Shown piece after piece: positions 1 through 9,457 of a stretch of 39,637 nucleotides of DNA. This stretch comes from an uncultured SAR116 cluster alpha proteobacterium. GTDB taxonomy: Bacteria > Pseudomonadota > Alphaproteobacteria > Puniceispirillales > Puniceispirillaceae. The notes beneath the pieces were generated by a model, which was not told where the DNA came from, ran no database searches, and saw only the letters and a program-made list of their open reading frames with translations. The DNA lies in assembly GCA_902518965.1 (NCBI GenBank), contig CABYIQ010000016.1:1-39637 (forward strand). The letters run 5' to 3'. The stretch's first letter is position 1, and each line of letters begins with the position of its first letter. The translations under genes were made by a program, and so were the position numbers.

Positions 1-53
1 TGAGAGAGCATTGAAATATTCTGTCGAAATTGAATATTTTAGAAAATACATTT

Positions 54-85
54 AAGGCTAGCTGAATTGTTTCACACCTAGCTTT
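54..85. repeat. Imperfect inverted repeat upstream of mgtE
   Basis: Arms AAGGCTAG (54-61) and CTAGCTTT (78-85) pair over eight positions with one G-U, around a 16-nt loop. It lies 70 nt before the mgtE start and has no T-tract, so it is a weak terminator or an operator-like dyad at best. I see no recognisable magnesium riboswitch here. Confidence 0.25.
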
Positions 86-154
86 ATGCTATTATTAAGC
101 AGTCAAAGTTTTGGCTGATTTTCAGAAATCGAGTAATTTCAAGGAGGCCGTGAG

Positions 155-1567
155 ATGGTTAAGATAACCGGATCACCACATCCTCATGCTGACAACGAAG
201 ACCGCCATGCCCGTGAAGTCGCCTCTATGTACGGGTTGACCCCAAAGGTAGAAGTTGCAATTCGTTATACTATTCAGAATCAGCAGTGGAATAGGTTGAG
301 GATGTTGGTGGACCCCTTGCATCCGGCAGACAAAGCGGACTTTTTGGAGAGAATTTCTGCAGAGGATTTGCGTATACTAGTTAGGCAATTAGGGCCAGAT
401 TTTGATGCCGAAATTCTGCCTTATCTGCATGAGGAAGTCCGTGAGAATGTTCGGGATTTGCTGGACCCTGATGTGTTTGCTGCCTCTCTGCCTGAGCTGG
501 ACTCAGATGATGTTGTGACTATTGCTGAGGAGCTGGCGCCGGAACAGCTTAATGAGGCCTTAGCAGCACTGCCTGCTCAGGAACGAGTACTTGTTGAACA
601 AAGCTTGGCTTACCCTGAGGACTCGGCTGGCCGGATGATGCAGCGCGAAATGGTTGTCGTGCCTCCTTTTTGGACAGTTGGGCAAACGATTGATTTTCTG
701 CGTTCATCTGAGCTCGATAGAGGCGAGTTTTATCTAATCATGGTGACTGATGCTAGCGGTCATCCTGTTGGTGAGGTGCGGTTAAGTAAACTGTTATGTA
801 CACAACGTCCACGCCGCATTGCCGAGATTATGGATACTGAAACCCGGTCAATCCCGGCAACTATGGATCAGGAAGAGGTCGCCTTGCTTTTCCGTCGCTA
901 TGGAATGATCACCACGGGTGTGATTGATGAAGAAGGGCGTTTAGTCGGGATCATCACGTTAGATGACATTATTGATGTGATAGATGAAGAGGCTGAAGAA
1001 GATCTGATGGCACTAGCTGGGGTGTCTGATGCCTCAATCCGCACATCCGTTCTGGAGACTTTTCAAGGACGTGCACCCTGGTTGTTTGTGAATTTGATTA
1101 CTGCTGTTATTGCGTCAGTGGTTATAGGCTTTTTCGAAAGCACTATTGAAAAGGTCGTTGCACTTGCTGTGTTGATGCCGATAGTTGCTTCAATGGGCGG
1201 GAATGCAGGCACACAAACGGTAACTGTTGCTGTTCGCGCAATTGCTATGCGTGAATTCAGTCCCAAAGTTGCGGTTACCTTTGGGCTACGAGAATTATAT
1301 GTCGGCATAGCCAATGGCCTAATTTTTGCGGTGGTGACGGCTGGCCTATCTTATGTATGGTTCGGTGATGCCCAGATTGCCCTGGTGCTTGGAATTGCGA
1401 TGCTTGTTAATATGGTTGTTGCTGCCATTTCAGGAACCCTGATTCCACTTTCGCTGGTTAAACTAGGTGTTGATCCAGCAATCGCATCATCTGTTTTCAT
1501 CACTACAATTACGGATGTGATTGGGTTTCTTGTGTTTTTAGGATTAGCGGCCCTTTATCTTCTTTAG
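155..1567 (+). CDS. mgtE: Magnesium transporter MgtE
   Basis: A 470-residue protein with the full MgtE layout. An acidic helical cytosolic N-domain (about residues 40-140) is followed by a CBS pair (about 150-280, with the typical VGIITLDDIIDVIDEE end of the second CBS). A five-helix membrane domain starts near residue 310. The pore signature MPIVASMGGNAGTQT lies in the membrane part. In this family the N- and CBS domains bind Mg2+ and close a dimeric channel when cytosolic Mg2+ is high, so regulation is probably post-translational. The ATG is preceded by a strong AAGGAGG at about 141-147. Length and motifs match the family with nothing missing. The DUF1489 gene follows after 69 nt on the same strand. 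Confidence 0.95.
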   Translation: MVKITGSPHPHADNEDRHAREVASMYGLTPKVEVAIRYTIQNQQWNRLRMLVDPLHPADKADFLERISAEDLRILVRQLGPDFDAEILPYLHEEVRENVRDLLDPDVFAASLPELDSDDVVTIAEELAPEQLNEALAALPAQERVLVEQSLAYPEDSAGRMMQREMVVVPPFWTVGQTIDFLRSSELDRGEFYLIMVTDASGHPVGEVRLSKLLCTQRPRRIAEIMDTETRSIPATMDQEEVALLFRRYGMITTGVIDEEGRLVGIITLDDIIDVIDEEAEEDLMALAGVSDASIRTSVLETFQGRAPWLFVNLITAVIASVVIGFFESTIEKVVALAVLMPIVASMGGNAGTQTVTVAVRAIAMREFSPKVAVTFGLRELYVGIANGLIFAVVTAGLSYVWFGDAQIALVLGIAMLVNMVVAAISGTLIPLSLVKLGVDPAIASSVFITTITDVIGFLVFLGLAALYLL

Positions 1568-1636
1568 ACTTATGGTTTAAAAAATCTTTGGTTTTTCGAA
1601 CTTGTCGATGTTTGCGCCGCTGATTAGATTAGGTTT

Positions 1637-2053
1637 ATGACGGTTCATTTAAAAAAGCTTTCTGTTGGCTCGTCATCGCTTGACGCTTTGAAAGTGAGGC
1701 AGTCTCGCTTGACAATCCAAGGTCTGCCGATTATCCACCCTACTCGGAACTGGCCGCGCAGGTCTGCTGAGCTTCTGGATGGCGGCTGCTTATTCTGGAT
1801 TATAAAGGGACAGATTTGTGTGCGCCAACCTATTGCTGATTTAATTGAGGTAAAACGTGCGGACGGCCAGCCAGTCTGCGGAATTGTATTAGCTCCTGAA
1901 CTTATTCCTGTTTGGCCTCGTCGTGTTCGCATTTTTCAGGGTTGGCGATATCTGGAAACAGAAAATGCACCTGATGATATGCCAGTCAGTGATGAGGAAA
2001 CACCAATGCCGCCTGAGCTGTTATCAGAACTGCGTGAACTTGGCCTGCTTTAA
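1637..2053 (+). CDS. DUF1489 family protein
   Basis: A 138-residue soluble protein that I recognise as DUF1489, a conserved family found mainly in Alphaproteobacteria and without an assigned function. The N-terminus (MTVHLKKLSVGSSSLDAL) and the segment DGGCLFWIIKGQICVRQPI followed by PVWPRRVRIFQGWRYL are characteristic. There is no signal peptide or membrane segment, so it should be cytosolic. The C-terminal 30 residues are acidic and proline-rich. It lies 69 nt after mgtE on the same strand and converges with the MFS gene downstream. No strong Shine-Dalgarno sequence is visible before the ATG. The family assignment is firm; the biochemical role is unknown. Confidence 0.8.
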   Translation: MTVHLKKLSVGSSSLDALKVRQSRLTIQGLPIIHPTRNWPRRSAELLDGGCLFWIIKGQICVRQPIADLIEVKRADGQPVCGIVLAPELIPVWPRRVRIFQGWRYLETENAPDDMPVSDEETPMPPELLSELRELGLL

Positions 2054-2132
2054 CGCTTATTGATTTGTCTATCTCTGCTGCTGCCGCAAGACTTCAGAAT
2101 ATTCTTATGAATAGGTCGATGTATTTCTGATT

Positions 2133-3452
2133 TTATTTAGAGGGTTTCTGCAGGCTTGGCATATCCAGATAGGGATTGTCAGTAAGCGGGTCTTCAGTTG
2201 CGACCAATTCTGGATGGAGCTCGCTCCAGGCTGTTTCTGGGTTTAGGTTTGCCGCTACAGCTGTGCCCTGATCAGGTACAGCAATGAAGGGGCCTTGTGC
2301 CTCTGCAGGCACAGCCTCTCGCATATACATGCGGGCAAGAACAAACAGGCCCAGTCCAATATGAACAGCAGATAGCATTGCAAAAAACATATAACTGCCG
2401 AATAAATCTACCAAAGCGGCGATAATGGGCGGACCAAAAATTGCCCCGATTCCGTTGACCGTGATCAGAGCTGAAGCGGTGCCGACCATCTGACTTGGAC
2501 TGAGGTAGTCATTCGCATGGGCAATACACAGCGAATATATTGTCATTGAAAAGCCTCCAAAAATAGCTGTGAGCCCAAGCAGAGTCCAGTAATTTGACAG
2601 CCCAACAATAGATGCAATCGCAGCAGCCAAAGCGGAAATGCTGGCAACGATAAGGATGACTAGCCGCCTGTCAAACCGGTCAGACATACGACCAATTGGG
2701 TATTGCATAACTACATTTGCGATTGTGAAAGAGGCTAGAAAAATTGACCCCTGCTGATTTGTCATGCCGATGATGTTTGCAAAAACTGCTCCCATGCCAA
2801 AAATCATTGAAGCTGCGAAACCTTGCAACCCTATTCCCACAAAGGCCAGTGGGGAAATTTGGAACAAGCGGCGGAGCGGCACAGTTTCTGGCTCTGAAAA
2901 TTCCGGTGCCTGTGATGCAGTGACCAATATCGGCACCACCGCCACTGAAACGAGAATTGATACAGTCAGGAATAGGATGTTGGTTATCCCATCATCAAGG
3001 CCGCCAAATAGTTGTCCTACACTCAACCCAGCCATAGTAATGATCATGTAAACAGCCAGCATTTGGCCACGTGTTTCATTTGTGGATTTATCATTCAGCC
3101 AACTTTCAACCACAATGTACATGCCAGCATATGCAAAGCCGGTGAACAAGCGCATGACTGTCCATAAAACTGGGTCTACCGCAATTATATGAACAAGAAC
3201 GGCGGCTGAAGCGATAGCTGAAAGTGCGCCGAATGTGCGGATATGTCCGACGTCCTGCAGAATTTTAGGCACTAAATGAGAGCCACCAAAAAAGCCAACA
3301 AAATATCCGCCCATCATTAATCCAGATATCGTGGTGGTGAAACCGGCAGACGAGGCCCTGACCCCTAATAGGAACACCAGAATTCCATTTCCAATCATGA
3401 TAAGTAACAGGCCAAAAAATAATGGCCATGAGGACATTAAAGAGCGAAACAT
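2133..3452 (-). CDS. MFS transporter (YcaD-like)
   Basis: A polytopic membrane protein of about 439 residues with roughly twelve hydrophobic segments. The MFS loop motif between helices 2 and 3 is replaced by GGYFVGFFGGSHLVPKILQDVG, and the second half carries GRMSDRFDRR, the usual loop 8-9 motif. The overall pattern resembles the YcaD group, whose substrates are mostly unknown. A hydrophilic tail of about 55 residues follows the last helix. I chose the ATG at 3452, ten bases after GGAG on the minus strand; a GTG two codons upstream at 3458 is the alternative. It lies downstream of glnE on the same strand after a 176-nt gap, so co-transcription is uncertain. Confidence 0.8.
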   Translation of the reverse strand: MFRSLMSSWPLFFGLLLIMIGNGILVFLLGVRASSAGFTTTISGLMMGGYFVGFFGGSHLVPKILQDVGHIRTFGALSAIASAAVLVHIIAVDPVLWTVMRLFTGFAYAGMYIVVESWLNDKSTNETRGQMLAVYMIITMAGLSVGQLFGGLDDGITNILFLTVSILVSVAVVPILVTASQAPEFSEPETVPLRRLFQISPLAFVGIGLQGFAASMIFGMGAVFANIIGMTNQQGSIFLASFTIANVVMQYPIGRMSDRFDRRLVILIVASISALAAAIASIVGLSNYWTLLGLTAIFGGFSMTIYSLCIAHANDYLSPSQMVGTASALITVNGIGAIFGPPIIAALVDLFGSYMFFAMLSAVHIGLGLFVLARMYMREAVPAEAQGPFIAVPDQGTAVAANLNPETAWSELHPELVATEDPLTDNPYLDMPSLQKPSK

Positions 3453-3628
3453 AATCACCGGTCTCCAGACTAGTTTAGCATTAGTTATCTCTCAGAATTT
3501 TCCTGAAAGAATCCCTTTTTCTCACCTCTTCATGAAGCCTCAGATATCTCTGATAAAAAGGCCTTGCTAATCTAAATCCGTCTCAAAAAAGTCGTGTTCA
3601 GATTAATCTCATGCCGTTATCGAAATAA

Positions 3629-6514
3629 TCAGCGGGTCGACTGCAAAAAGCTATCTAGTGCGGATGCTGTATGCCTGCAGATATTTTCTATATGTAGGGG
3701 GATGTCGCTTGCTGTGGTTAGATCAAGCTGGTCTGCCAGAGCTTGCCAGGTTTGCGGGTTCTCAGACGCAGTCAGTTCACTTGATGATTTGCCCAGACAT
3801 AGGCTTGCAAAGTGAAGGATAAGCTCCAATTCATTTAGACCTGTGCATACTTTCCTGATCATATCCTTTTGGCTAGATTTTTGGATTAGCTTTTGCAGGA
3901 TAATTTGAGGGCCGCCTGCGGGATCAGTTACTAGGGCAGTGTGTCCACCTTTTACTGCCATTAAAATTGCTAAAAATTCAGCATCTAAAAACCCACCAGG
4001 ACGTTTCTTCAAGGATTGAGCCGCATTGGGCTCAGTTCCTAGACGCTTTCGCATCAGACGGATATCTTCGAGCAAACTCTTTGGCGCGGGTGGAGAAGTC
4101 TTAATATTCAAAAGTGTCTGTTGCAACGAAGTGACGAAAGTCTTACCTGAATTAATTGTCCTTGCTTTAAGAAAAGCACAATATTCCCATGGCCATGCCT
4201 CACTTGTGAAATAGGCAGAGAGCCTGTGAATATGAATTGCTAAAGAACCTGATTTTCCGTCAGGACGTAGGCGTGTATCTACATCAAACAATTTGCCCTT
4301 TGCTGTCTGCACAGACAGCCAGCTGATTATTAGCTGAGACCACCTATTATAATAGCGTCCGGCTTCTAAAGTCTGCTGGCCATCTGATCGAGTATTGGAG
4401 GGGCTGTTATAAACAAACATTAGGTCTAAGTCTGAAACGGATGTAAGTTGCTGACTACCTAGGCGGCCCAACCCAATTACCGCAAATTGTTCCTCTGGCA
4501 ATTGACCGTACCGCCTGCGCATATCCAGACGCGCCATCTCTGTGATTTCACAAATGCAAATATCAGCAATTTCAGACAAGCGGGCGCTGGCCTCTCGCAC
4601 ATTGCACAAGCCCTGTAACAAATGCACATCTACTCTGAACCGTTCCTCGCTTGCCCATAAACACAGGTGGTTTAGGGCTTGTTCTGGCCCGCCGCCAGCC
4701 ACTGTCACATGTTCTGCAACCGACGGCAGGCGAAGAGGATCAGCTGTAAAGGGGGTGAAGAATTCTGTGTTTAACAGCAGGTCAAACAAGCCAGGCTTTT
4801 GGCTCAGCTGCCGGGTCAGGGCTGGTGCTTTTACCAGCACACTTCCAACAAGGTCAGCTAATTGTGGATAGTGCACAAACAGGGCAAAAATCTGCGCGCC
4901 TGCAGGTAAATTCCGGATCAAATCAGTAAAACAGACAAAAGCAGCATCCGGGTCGACTGCATCACCCAGACGCCTGAGGAAGGCAGGCAGAAACTGGGTC
5001 AAATAATCGCGTGCCCTCTCGCTTCTTGTGGCAGGAATACGTCCTGACATCCAGCCATCAATGATATCTATCATATCTTCTGGGCGCGAGAAGCCAATTT
5101 TAGCCAACCAGTAACAATTTGCATCTCTGTCAGCAGAGCTGGCTAATTTATAATCTTCACTATTTGCAGTTTTCTGATGTGCGGCGAGCAGCTTGTCCAT
5201 CAGGGGGTGCGCACACGCTGCTTTTGTTTTGGCTTGCAGTCGTTGCAGCTCATCACGTAATGCAGCAGCATTCTCATGACCAGCGAAAGCTGCAAATCGG
5301 TTCATATCTTCAAGATTGCGGGGCAGGTTGTGTGTTTGGGTGTCCCGCAGATATTGTAATCTGTGTTCAATCTGCCGCCAATGACTGTAACAGGCCTTCA
5401 TTGAAGATACTTGGTCTGCTTCGAGCCAGCCTTCATCTTCAAGTGTGTCAAGAGCTGCAAGGGTTTGGTTCTGTTGGAATTTGGGATGCCGGCCCCCGCC
5501 AAGAAGCTGTAGAAGATGGGTGAGTAATTCGATATGTCTGATCCCAAACGCACCCAATTTCACATCAAACCCTAGATAATCTGGGGCTGGAGGCAGATGG
5601 CGTAACCATATCTGCAAGTCATCCAGAACAGTATAATCTAGATTGCGCCGCCAGATGAAAGGTGAAATTTGCGCTAAAAAACAGCGGCCAAGTTCTAAGT
5701 TACCTGCGATAGGCCTTGCTCTTATGAATGCTGCTCTTTCCCATGTGCGAGCGATTGATTCATAATAAGAAACAGCAGCATCAGTTGTAAGGCACAATGG
5801 AGTTACTGCTGGGTCAGGACGCAGCCTAAAGTCAACGCGCCAGCCAAAGCCATCTTTTGTCTGTTGGCTGAGCAGCTGGCTTAATCTGCGGGTCAATGTA
5901 TTAAAATGTTGGGCCTGCTTTTCTGATGCACCGGGATCTTCTGCTTTTTCTGCATGCGGATCATACAAAGCGATTAGGTCAATGTCAGATGAATAATTTA
6001 GCTCGCCTGCACCAAGCTTGCCAAGGCCGATAATTACCCACCCACACTCCTCAACAGATCGTCCTTTCAATAAGGATGTGACAACACCGTGCAAGGCGAT
6101 CTCAGCAATTTGTGTTAGCAGTACCCAGGATTGCTGAATATTCATAAAGGCCAGAAGTTCACTCAACGCAATCGCTAGATGCGAACGGTTACGAAACTTT
6201 CGGATATCAGCCAATAACTGTTTATCATGGGGTTTGGCTTGATAGGCTGTTCGCCATTCATCTTTACTTTCCTTCAACACCCGTTCCCAGTCACCAGCCA
6301 TCAGAGCAGGCACATCATCTGCAAATAAGCTAGCCAGCCGTTGCAAGTGCGGACTTTCTGCCAGAACGGCTGCCAGCTGATCAATCTGTTTAACAGAGGC
6401 TGTGTATCCAGCCAGAAGAGTGGCGTCCTTGCGCCAACCAGCCGCTTGGTTAGCATCCAGTTCAGAAGCCAGTTGGGGTAATGCAGCTTTGTCTGAAGCC
6501 TTTGTGTTTCCCAT
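3629..6514 (-). CDS. glnE: Bifunctional glutamine synthetase adenylyltransferase/adenylyl-removing enzyme GlnE
   Basis: A 961-residue protein, close to the usual length. Both nucleotidyltransferase domains are intact. The first has GLGKLGAGELNYSSDIDL (about residues 160-180, the adenylyl-removing half). The second has GLGRLGSQQLTSVSDLDL (about 680-700, the adenylylating half). Each keeps its metal-binding DxD pair, so both activities should be retained. GlnE attaches AMP to a tyrosine of glutamine synthetase, or removes it, in response to PII and glutamine, and so controls nitrogen assimilation. The ATG is preceded by a purine-rich GAAGAGAA. The gene starts only 15 nt after the MATE exporter gene ends, so the two are probably co-transcribed, although no functional link is obvious. 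No glnA or glnB is in the window. Confidence 0.95.
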   Translation of the reverse strand: MGNTKASDKAALPQLASELDANQAAGWRKDATLLAGYTASVKQIDQLAAVLAESPHLQRLASLFADDVPALMAGDWERVLKESKDEWRTAYQAKPHDKQLLADIRKFRNRSHLAIALSELLAFMNIQQSWVLLTQIAEIALHGVVTSLLKGRSVEECGWVIIGLGKLGAGELNYSSDIDLIALYDPHAEKAEDPGASEKQAQHFNTLTRRLSQLLSQQTKDGFGWRVDFRLRPDPAVTPLCLTTDAAVSYYESIARTWERAAFIRARPIAGNLELGRCFLAQISPFIWRRNLDYTVLDDLQIWLRHLPPAPDYLGFDVKLGAFGIRHIELLTHLLQLLGGGRHPKFQQNQTLAALDTLEDEGWLEADQVSSMKACYSHWRQIEHRLQYLRDTQTHNLPRNLEDMNRFAAFAGHENAAALRDELQRLQAKTKAACAHPLMDKLLAAHQKTANSEDYKLASSADRDANCYWLAKIGFSRPEDMIDIIDGWMSGRIPATRSERARDYLTQFLPAFLRRLGDAVDPDAAFVCFTDLIRNLPAGAQIFALFVHYPQLADLVGSVLVKAPALTRQLSQKPGLFDLLLNTEFFTPFTADPLRLPSVAEHVTVAGGGPEQALNHLCLWASEERFRVDVHLLQGLCNVREASARLSEIADICICEITEMARLDMRRRYGQLPEEQFAVIGLGRLGSQQLTSVSDLDLMFVYNSPSNTRSDGQQTLEAGRYYNRWSQLIISWLSVQTAKGKLFDVDTRLRPDGKSGSLAIHIHRLSAYFTSEAWPWEYCAFLKARTINSGKTFVTSLQQTLLNIKTSPPAPKSLLEDIRLMRKRLGTEPNAAQSLKKRPGGFLDAEFLAILMAVKGGHTALVTDPAGGPQIILQKLIQKSSQKDMIRKVCTGLNELELILHFASLCLGKSSSELTASENPQTWQALADQLDLTTASDIPLHIENICRHTASALDSFLQSTR

Positions 6515-6529
6515 ATACTCAAATTCTCT

Positions 6530-7942
6530 TCAGTTGTTGACAGAGACATTCAAAAGACGAGCATGACCGGAGTTCACTAGATGCATATGGCGCCACCATC
6601 TGACTAAAAGTATAATTGCATTCAAGGTTAATCCCAATCCTAGACCAGCCCAAACTGCCACTGGCCCCCAATTCAGCCAGAAGGCCATCAGAACACCGCT
6701 GCCTAGGCTAACAATCCAAAAACAGATAAATCCGTAAAACGCTGGGATTTTTGTATCACTCAAGCCCCGCAGATTTGCCGTTGCAATTACCTGCAGACTA
6801 TCACCAAGCTGAAATAGAGCAGTTATAAATAACATCGGCACAACAAGAGCAATTGTCTGCGTGCTGAGTAAATCTGCGGGATTGATAAACAAAAATCCCA
6901 GTTTTTCAGCAAAAATAAAAATCATGCTGGTCAGTATAATACCCATCAAACAGCCTAGAAAGAGCCCTCCATTGCCATACTGATTAACCTGATGCGGGTT
7001 ATCTGCTCCGGCAGCTCGCCCGACTTTAACAGCACAGGCTTGCGCAATAGATAGCGGAATCATAAAGACCATAGCAGCGATTTGATTTGAAACAGCAGCA
7101 GCTGCTAGAGGGCCAGCCCCAAACAGGCCAATAATGAAAGCGGCAACGCTAAACATCCCAGTTTCAGACATCACCAGAAAGCCGTTTGGCCAGCCTATCT
7201 GAATAATTTTTTTCATGATGGGGACATCTATAGCCCACCACCGCTCAAAAGGTCGTGTAGCCGCAAAGGGCTTTTTAATCTTGATCATCAGTCCGAGATA
7301 CAGGCACATAACAATATATGTAAGCGATGTGGCAAGCGCGATACCTCCCAACCCGAGAGCTGGCATGCCGAACAAGCCATGGGCTAATACCAGATTAGCA
7401 CACAGATTGAATCCTAAACCAATAAAAGTGGCGTTGAGCTGGGGTCTGGTCTCGCCATATCCCATTGTAAAAAACCGCATAGATAAAAAGACTAAAGATG
7501 CAGGCAGACCGAGGGCTGACCAAAATAAAAAATCACGTGCACGCGCGGCGATCTCTTTTGACTGCCCTAAAGCAAGCATAAGCGTCTCACCAGCCAGAAC
7601 AGGGATCATAAAACACAGACCGAGTCCGGCCGACAAAATAAGCCCTTGTCTGAATACGCTGCGGGCATTCTCGGGCTGGTCCGCGCCCAAGGACTGGGCA
7701 ACCAATGCAGAGATAATACTGAGTAACCCAAGTGACATAAAATAAAAGGGTTGATAGAGACGTACCGCAAGTGATCCTGCTGCCAGGTCAAAGGTGCTCA
7801 ACTGGCCCATCATCCATAAATCTGCTGTGAAAATGCCGATTGAAGCAAATTGCGCAATACATATGGGAATGGCAAAGCGACCTATTTCAGAAAGCACTGA
7901 TAAAGATGGCCTCGCAAAAGGTGAGTGTGCTTTTTCTAACAT
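6530..7942 (-). CDS. MATE family efflux transporter
   Basis: A polytopic protein of about 470 residues with twelve predicted helices in two MATE repeats (multidrug and toxin extrusion, NorM-like). Family features visible are an N-terminal EIGRFAIPICIAQFASIGIFTADLWMMGQLS and the first-repeat loop region ALVAQSLGADQPENARSVFRQG. In known members, drugs or metabolites are exported in exchange for Na+ or H+. The open frame extends to 8011. I chose the ATG at 7942 because AGGA lies five bases upstream and family members begin near this point. It precedes glnE by 15 nt and is divergent from the RND pump genes. The substrate cannot be read from sequence. Confidence 0.88.
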   Translation of the reverse strand: MLEKAHSPFARPSLSVLSEIGRFAIPICIAQFASIGIFTADLWMMGQLSTFDLAAGSLAVRLYQPFYFMSLGLLSIISALVAQSLGADQPENARSVFRQGLILSAGLGLCFMIPVLAGETLMLALGQSKEIAARARDFLFWSALGLPASLVFLSMRFFTMGYGETRPQLNATFIGLGFNLCANLVLAHGLFGMPALGLGGIALATSLTYIVMCLYLGLMIKIKKPFAATRPFERWWAIDVPIMKKIIQIGWPNGFLVMSETGMFSVAAFIIGLFGAGPLAAAAVSNQIAAMVFMIPLSIAQACAVKVGRAAGADNPHQVNQYGNGGLFLGCLMGIILTSMIFIFAEKLGFLFINPADLLSTQTIALVVPMLFITALFQLGDSLQVIATANLRGLSDTKIPAFYGFICFWIVSLGSGVLMAFWLNWGPVAVWAGLGLGLTLNAIILLVRWWRHMHLVNSGHARLLNVSVNN

Positions 7943-8119
7943 AGCAGTCCTAATACAAAAGGGGGAAATAGATGCTGCCTGCATCAAAGCAGGAGTAACT
8001 AGGAATGTCATGCAAAAAGATTTTCGCTGGAACTAAGCAGAATTTTAATAGACAGCAGATTGTTTTTTTTGAAAAAACCAACCGCTTAGGAAGTTTTTAA
8101 GTATATATTGTGAGGCAGT

Positions 8120-8148
8120 AAGATGGAGGCTTGCATAAGCCTTATCTT
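8120..8148. promoter_or_regulatory. Operator-like dyad between MATE and RND efflux genes
   Basis: An inner perfect dyad AGGCTT / AAGCCT (8127-8132 and 8137-8142, 4-nt spacer GCAT) is flanked by a second pair of arms, AAGAT (8120-8124) and ATCTT (8144-8148). It sits about 85 nt before the adaptor gene start and just downstream of a TATATT box (8104-8109) that could be a -10 element. The position fits repressor control of the pump, but a folded 5' leader is also possible. No regulator gene lies beside it. Confidence 0.4.
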
Positions 8149-8231
8149 TATTCCTATATGGCTTTGTTTTAGATTCCAAAGTTAGCAATATTTGAAACTT
8201 ACAGGGCACACTAAATTCTTACAGGTAGACG

Positions 8232-9401
8232 ATGTTATTAATCAGAGCCATTCTTGCCAAAGCGCTTCCTGCGCTCTTAATTTTAGGTTTTTTTATTTCT
8301 GTATATAACTGGTTGCAGGCAACAAAGCAGACCGTCAAACCTCAAGCGCCTGAAGAACAAACCTGGATTGTCCAAAGTGTGGCTGTCCAGCAAGTTAATG
8401 TTCAAACGTTAGAACAGGCCTTTGGAACAGTTGTAGCCGCTAGAGAAGCGCATCTTCGGTTTGGAGTTGCTGGTGAGGTGGATCGTGTCTCAGATAATTT
8501 GCGCAATGGAGCAGACGTCAAAAGAGGTGCTATACTCGCCAGCTTAGACACAGAACGCTTACACCTAGCTCTTGATAAAGTTGAAGTACAAATAAAAGCA
8601 GAAACAACTCAAATCATAGAATTTACTGCTCAGCTGGCGCTGCGCCAAAGGATGGCAGAACGGGCCCAGTCATTGTCTGACAAAGGTGTTGGCTCACAAG
8701 CTGAGCTGGATGGCGCAGAACTGGCTGTCTCGCAAGCTTCAAACCAGCTGGCCATGGCAAAATCAAGGCTGGCAGAATTAAAGGTTAGTCTGCGTCGGCA
8801 TCGTAAGGATTTAGAAGATGCCGTTCTTAAAGCCCCCTTTGATGGGTCGCTGTCTGGTGTTGATTTAGCCTTGGGTAATCAGGTTAGCAACACTTATTTG
8901 GTTGCTACCCTGACTGATCTATCCAGCCTCGAGGTATCATTTGTTGTTCCTGCTGACATCTATGCCAATGTCAAAAATTTGATCGGCCAGCAGGTCACGT
9001 TAAGTTGGTCATCTGAAGGAAGTGTTGTGTCAGAAACGATAGCGACCATAACTCGTGCCGAGGTTGTTGTTGACCGAACAGAGGGAGGGGGGCGTCTTTA
9101 TGCTGAACTTCCAGATGATGCCGCGCGGTCTGTGCCGCCTGGAGCATTCGTTGAGGTGTCTTATTCTGGACGAGTGCTGACCAATGTTATTGAACTGCCT
9201 GAAGAAGCACTTGTTGGCCAAAACCAAGTGTTTGTAATTGAACAGGGCCGTGCAATGCAGCGGCAGGTTGTTTTGCTGCACCGCAGCTCAGGACGGATTT
9301 GGGTGCGTGGTGATTTGAAGACAGGTGATAAAGTGATCGCAACGCGATTGCCAGGTATAGGTAATGGCCTTCGTGTTCGAGCGGTTGCATCTGTTCAGTA
9401 A
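8232..9401 (+). CDS. RND efflux periplasmic adaptor (membrane fusion protein)
   Basis: A 389-residue adaptor of the HlyD/AcrA superfamily. One N-terminal hydrophobic segment (about residues 10-28) anchors or exports it. A first lipoyl half follows (LRFGVAGEVDRVSDNLRNGADVKRG), then a long alpha-helical hairpin with many Ala/Gln/Glu (about 105-195). The second lipoyl half is VLKAPFDGSLSGVDLALGNQV, followed by beta-barrel and membrane-proximal domains. Such proteins connect an inner-membrane RND pump to an outer-membrane channel. The pump gene follows after 56 nt, so the two form an operon. No TolC-like channel gene is nearby, so a channel encoded elsewhere must serve it. The ATG has only weak Shine-Dalgarno potential (ACAGGTAGACG). 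Confidence 0.88.
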   Translation: MLLIRAILAKALPALLILGFFISVYNWLQATKQTVKPQAPEEQTWIVQSVAVQQVNVQTLEQAFGTVVAAREAHLRFGVAGEVDRVSDNLRNGADVKRGAILASLDTERLHLALDKVEVQIKAETTQIIEFTAQLALRQRMAERAQSLSDKGVGSQAELDGAELAVSQASNQLAMAKSRLAELKVSLRRHRKDLEDAVLKAPFDGSLSGVDLALGNQVSNTYLVATLTDLSSLEVSFVVPADIYANVKNLIGQQVTLSWSSEGSVVSETIATITRAEVVVDRTEGGGRLYAELPDDAARSVPPGAFVEVSYSGRVLTNVIELPEEALVGQNQVFVIEQGRAMQRQVVLLHRSSGRIWVRGDLKTGDKVIATRLPGIGNGLRVRAVASVQ

Positions 9402-9457
9402 GAGTGGCCAGCTATCCAAAATCCAGCCGTATTACAAAAGGAAAAAGTAGGTGATTG

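Noticed and set aside
1..154. Possible magnesium riboswitch before mgtE
   Set aside because: The leader is too short and lacks the multi-helix M-box layout; only a weak inverted repeat is present.
5119..5523. Plus-strand open frame of 134 codons inside glnE
   Set aside because: It lies wholly within a well-supported gene on the opposite strand and its translation resembles no family; a shadow frame.
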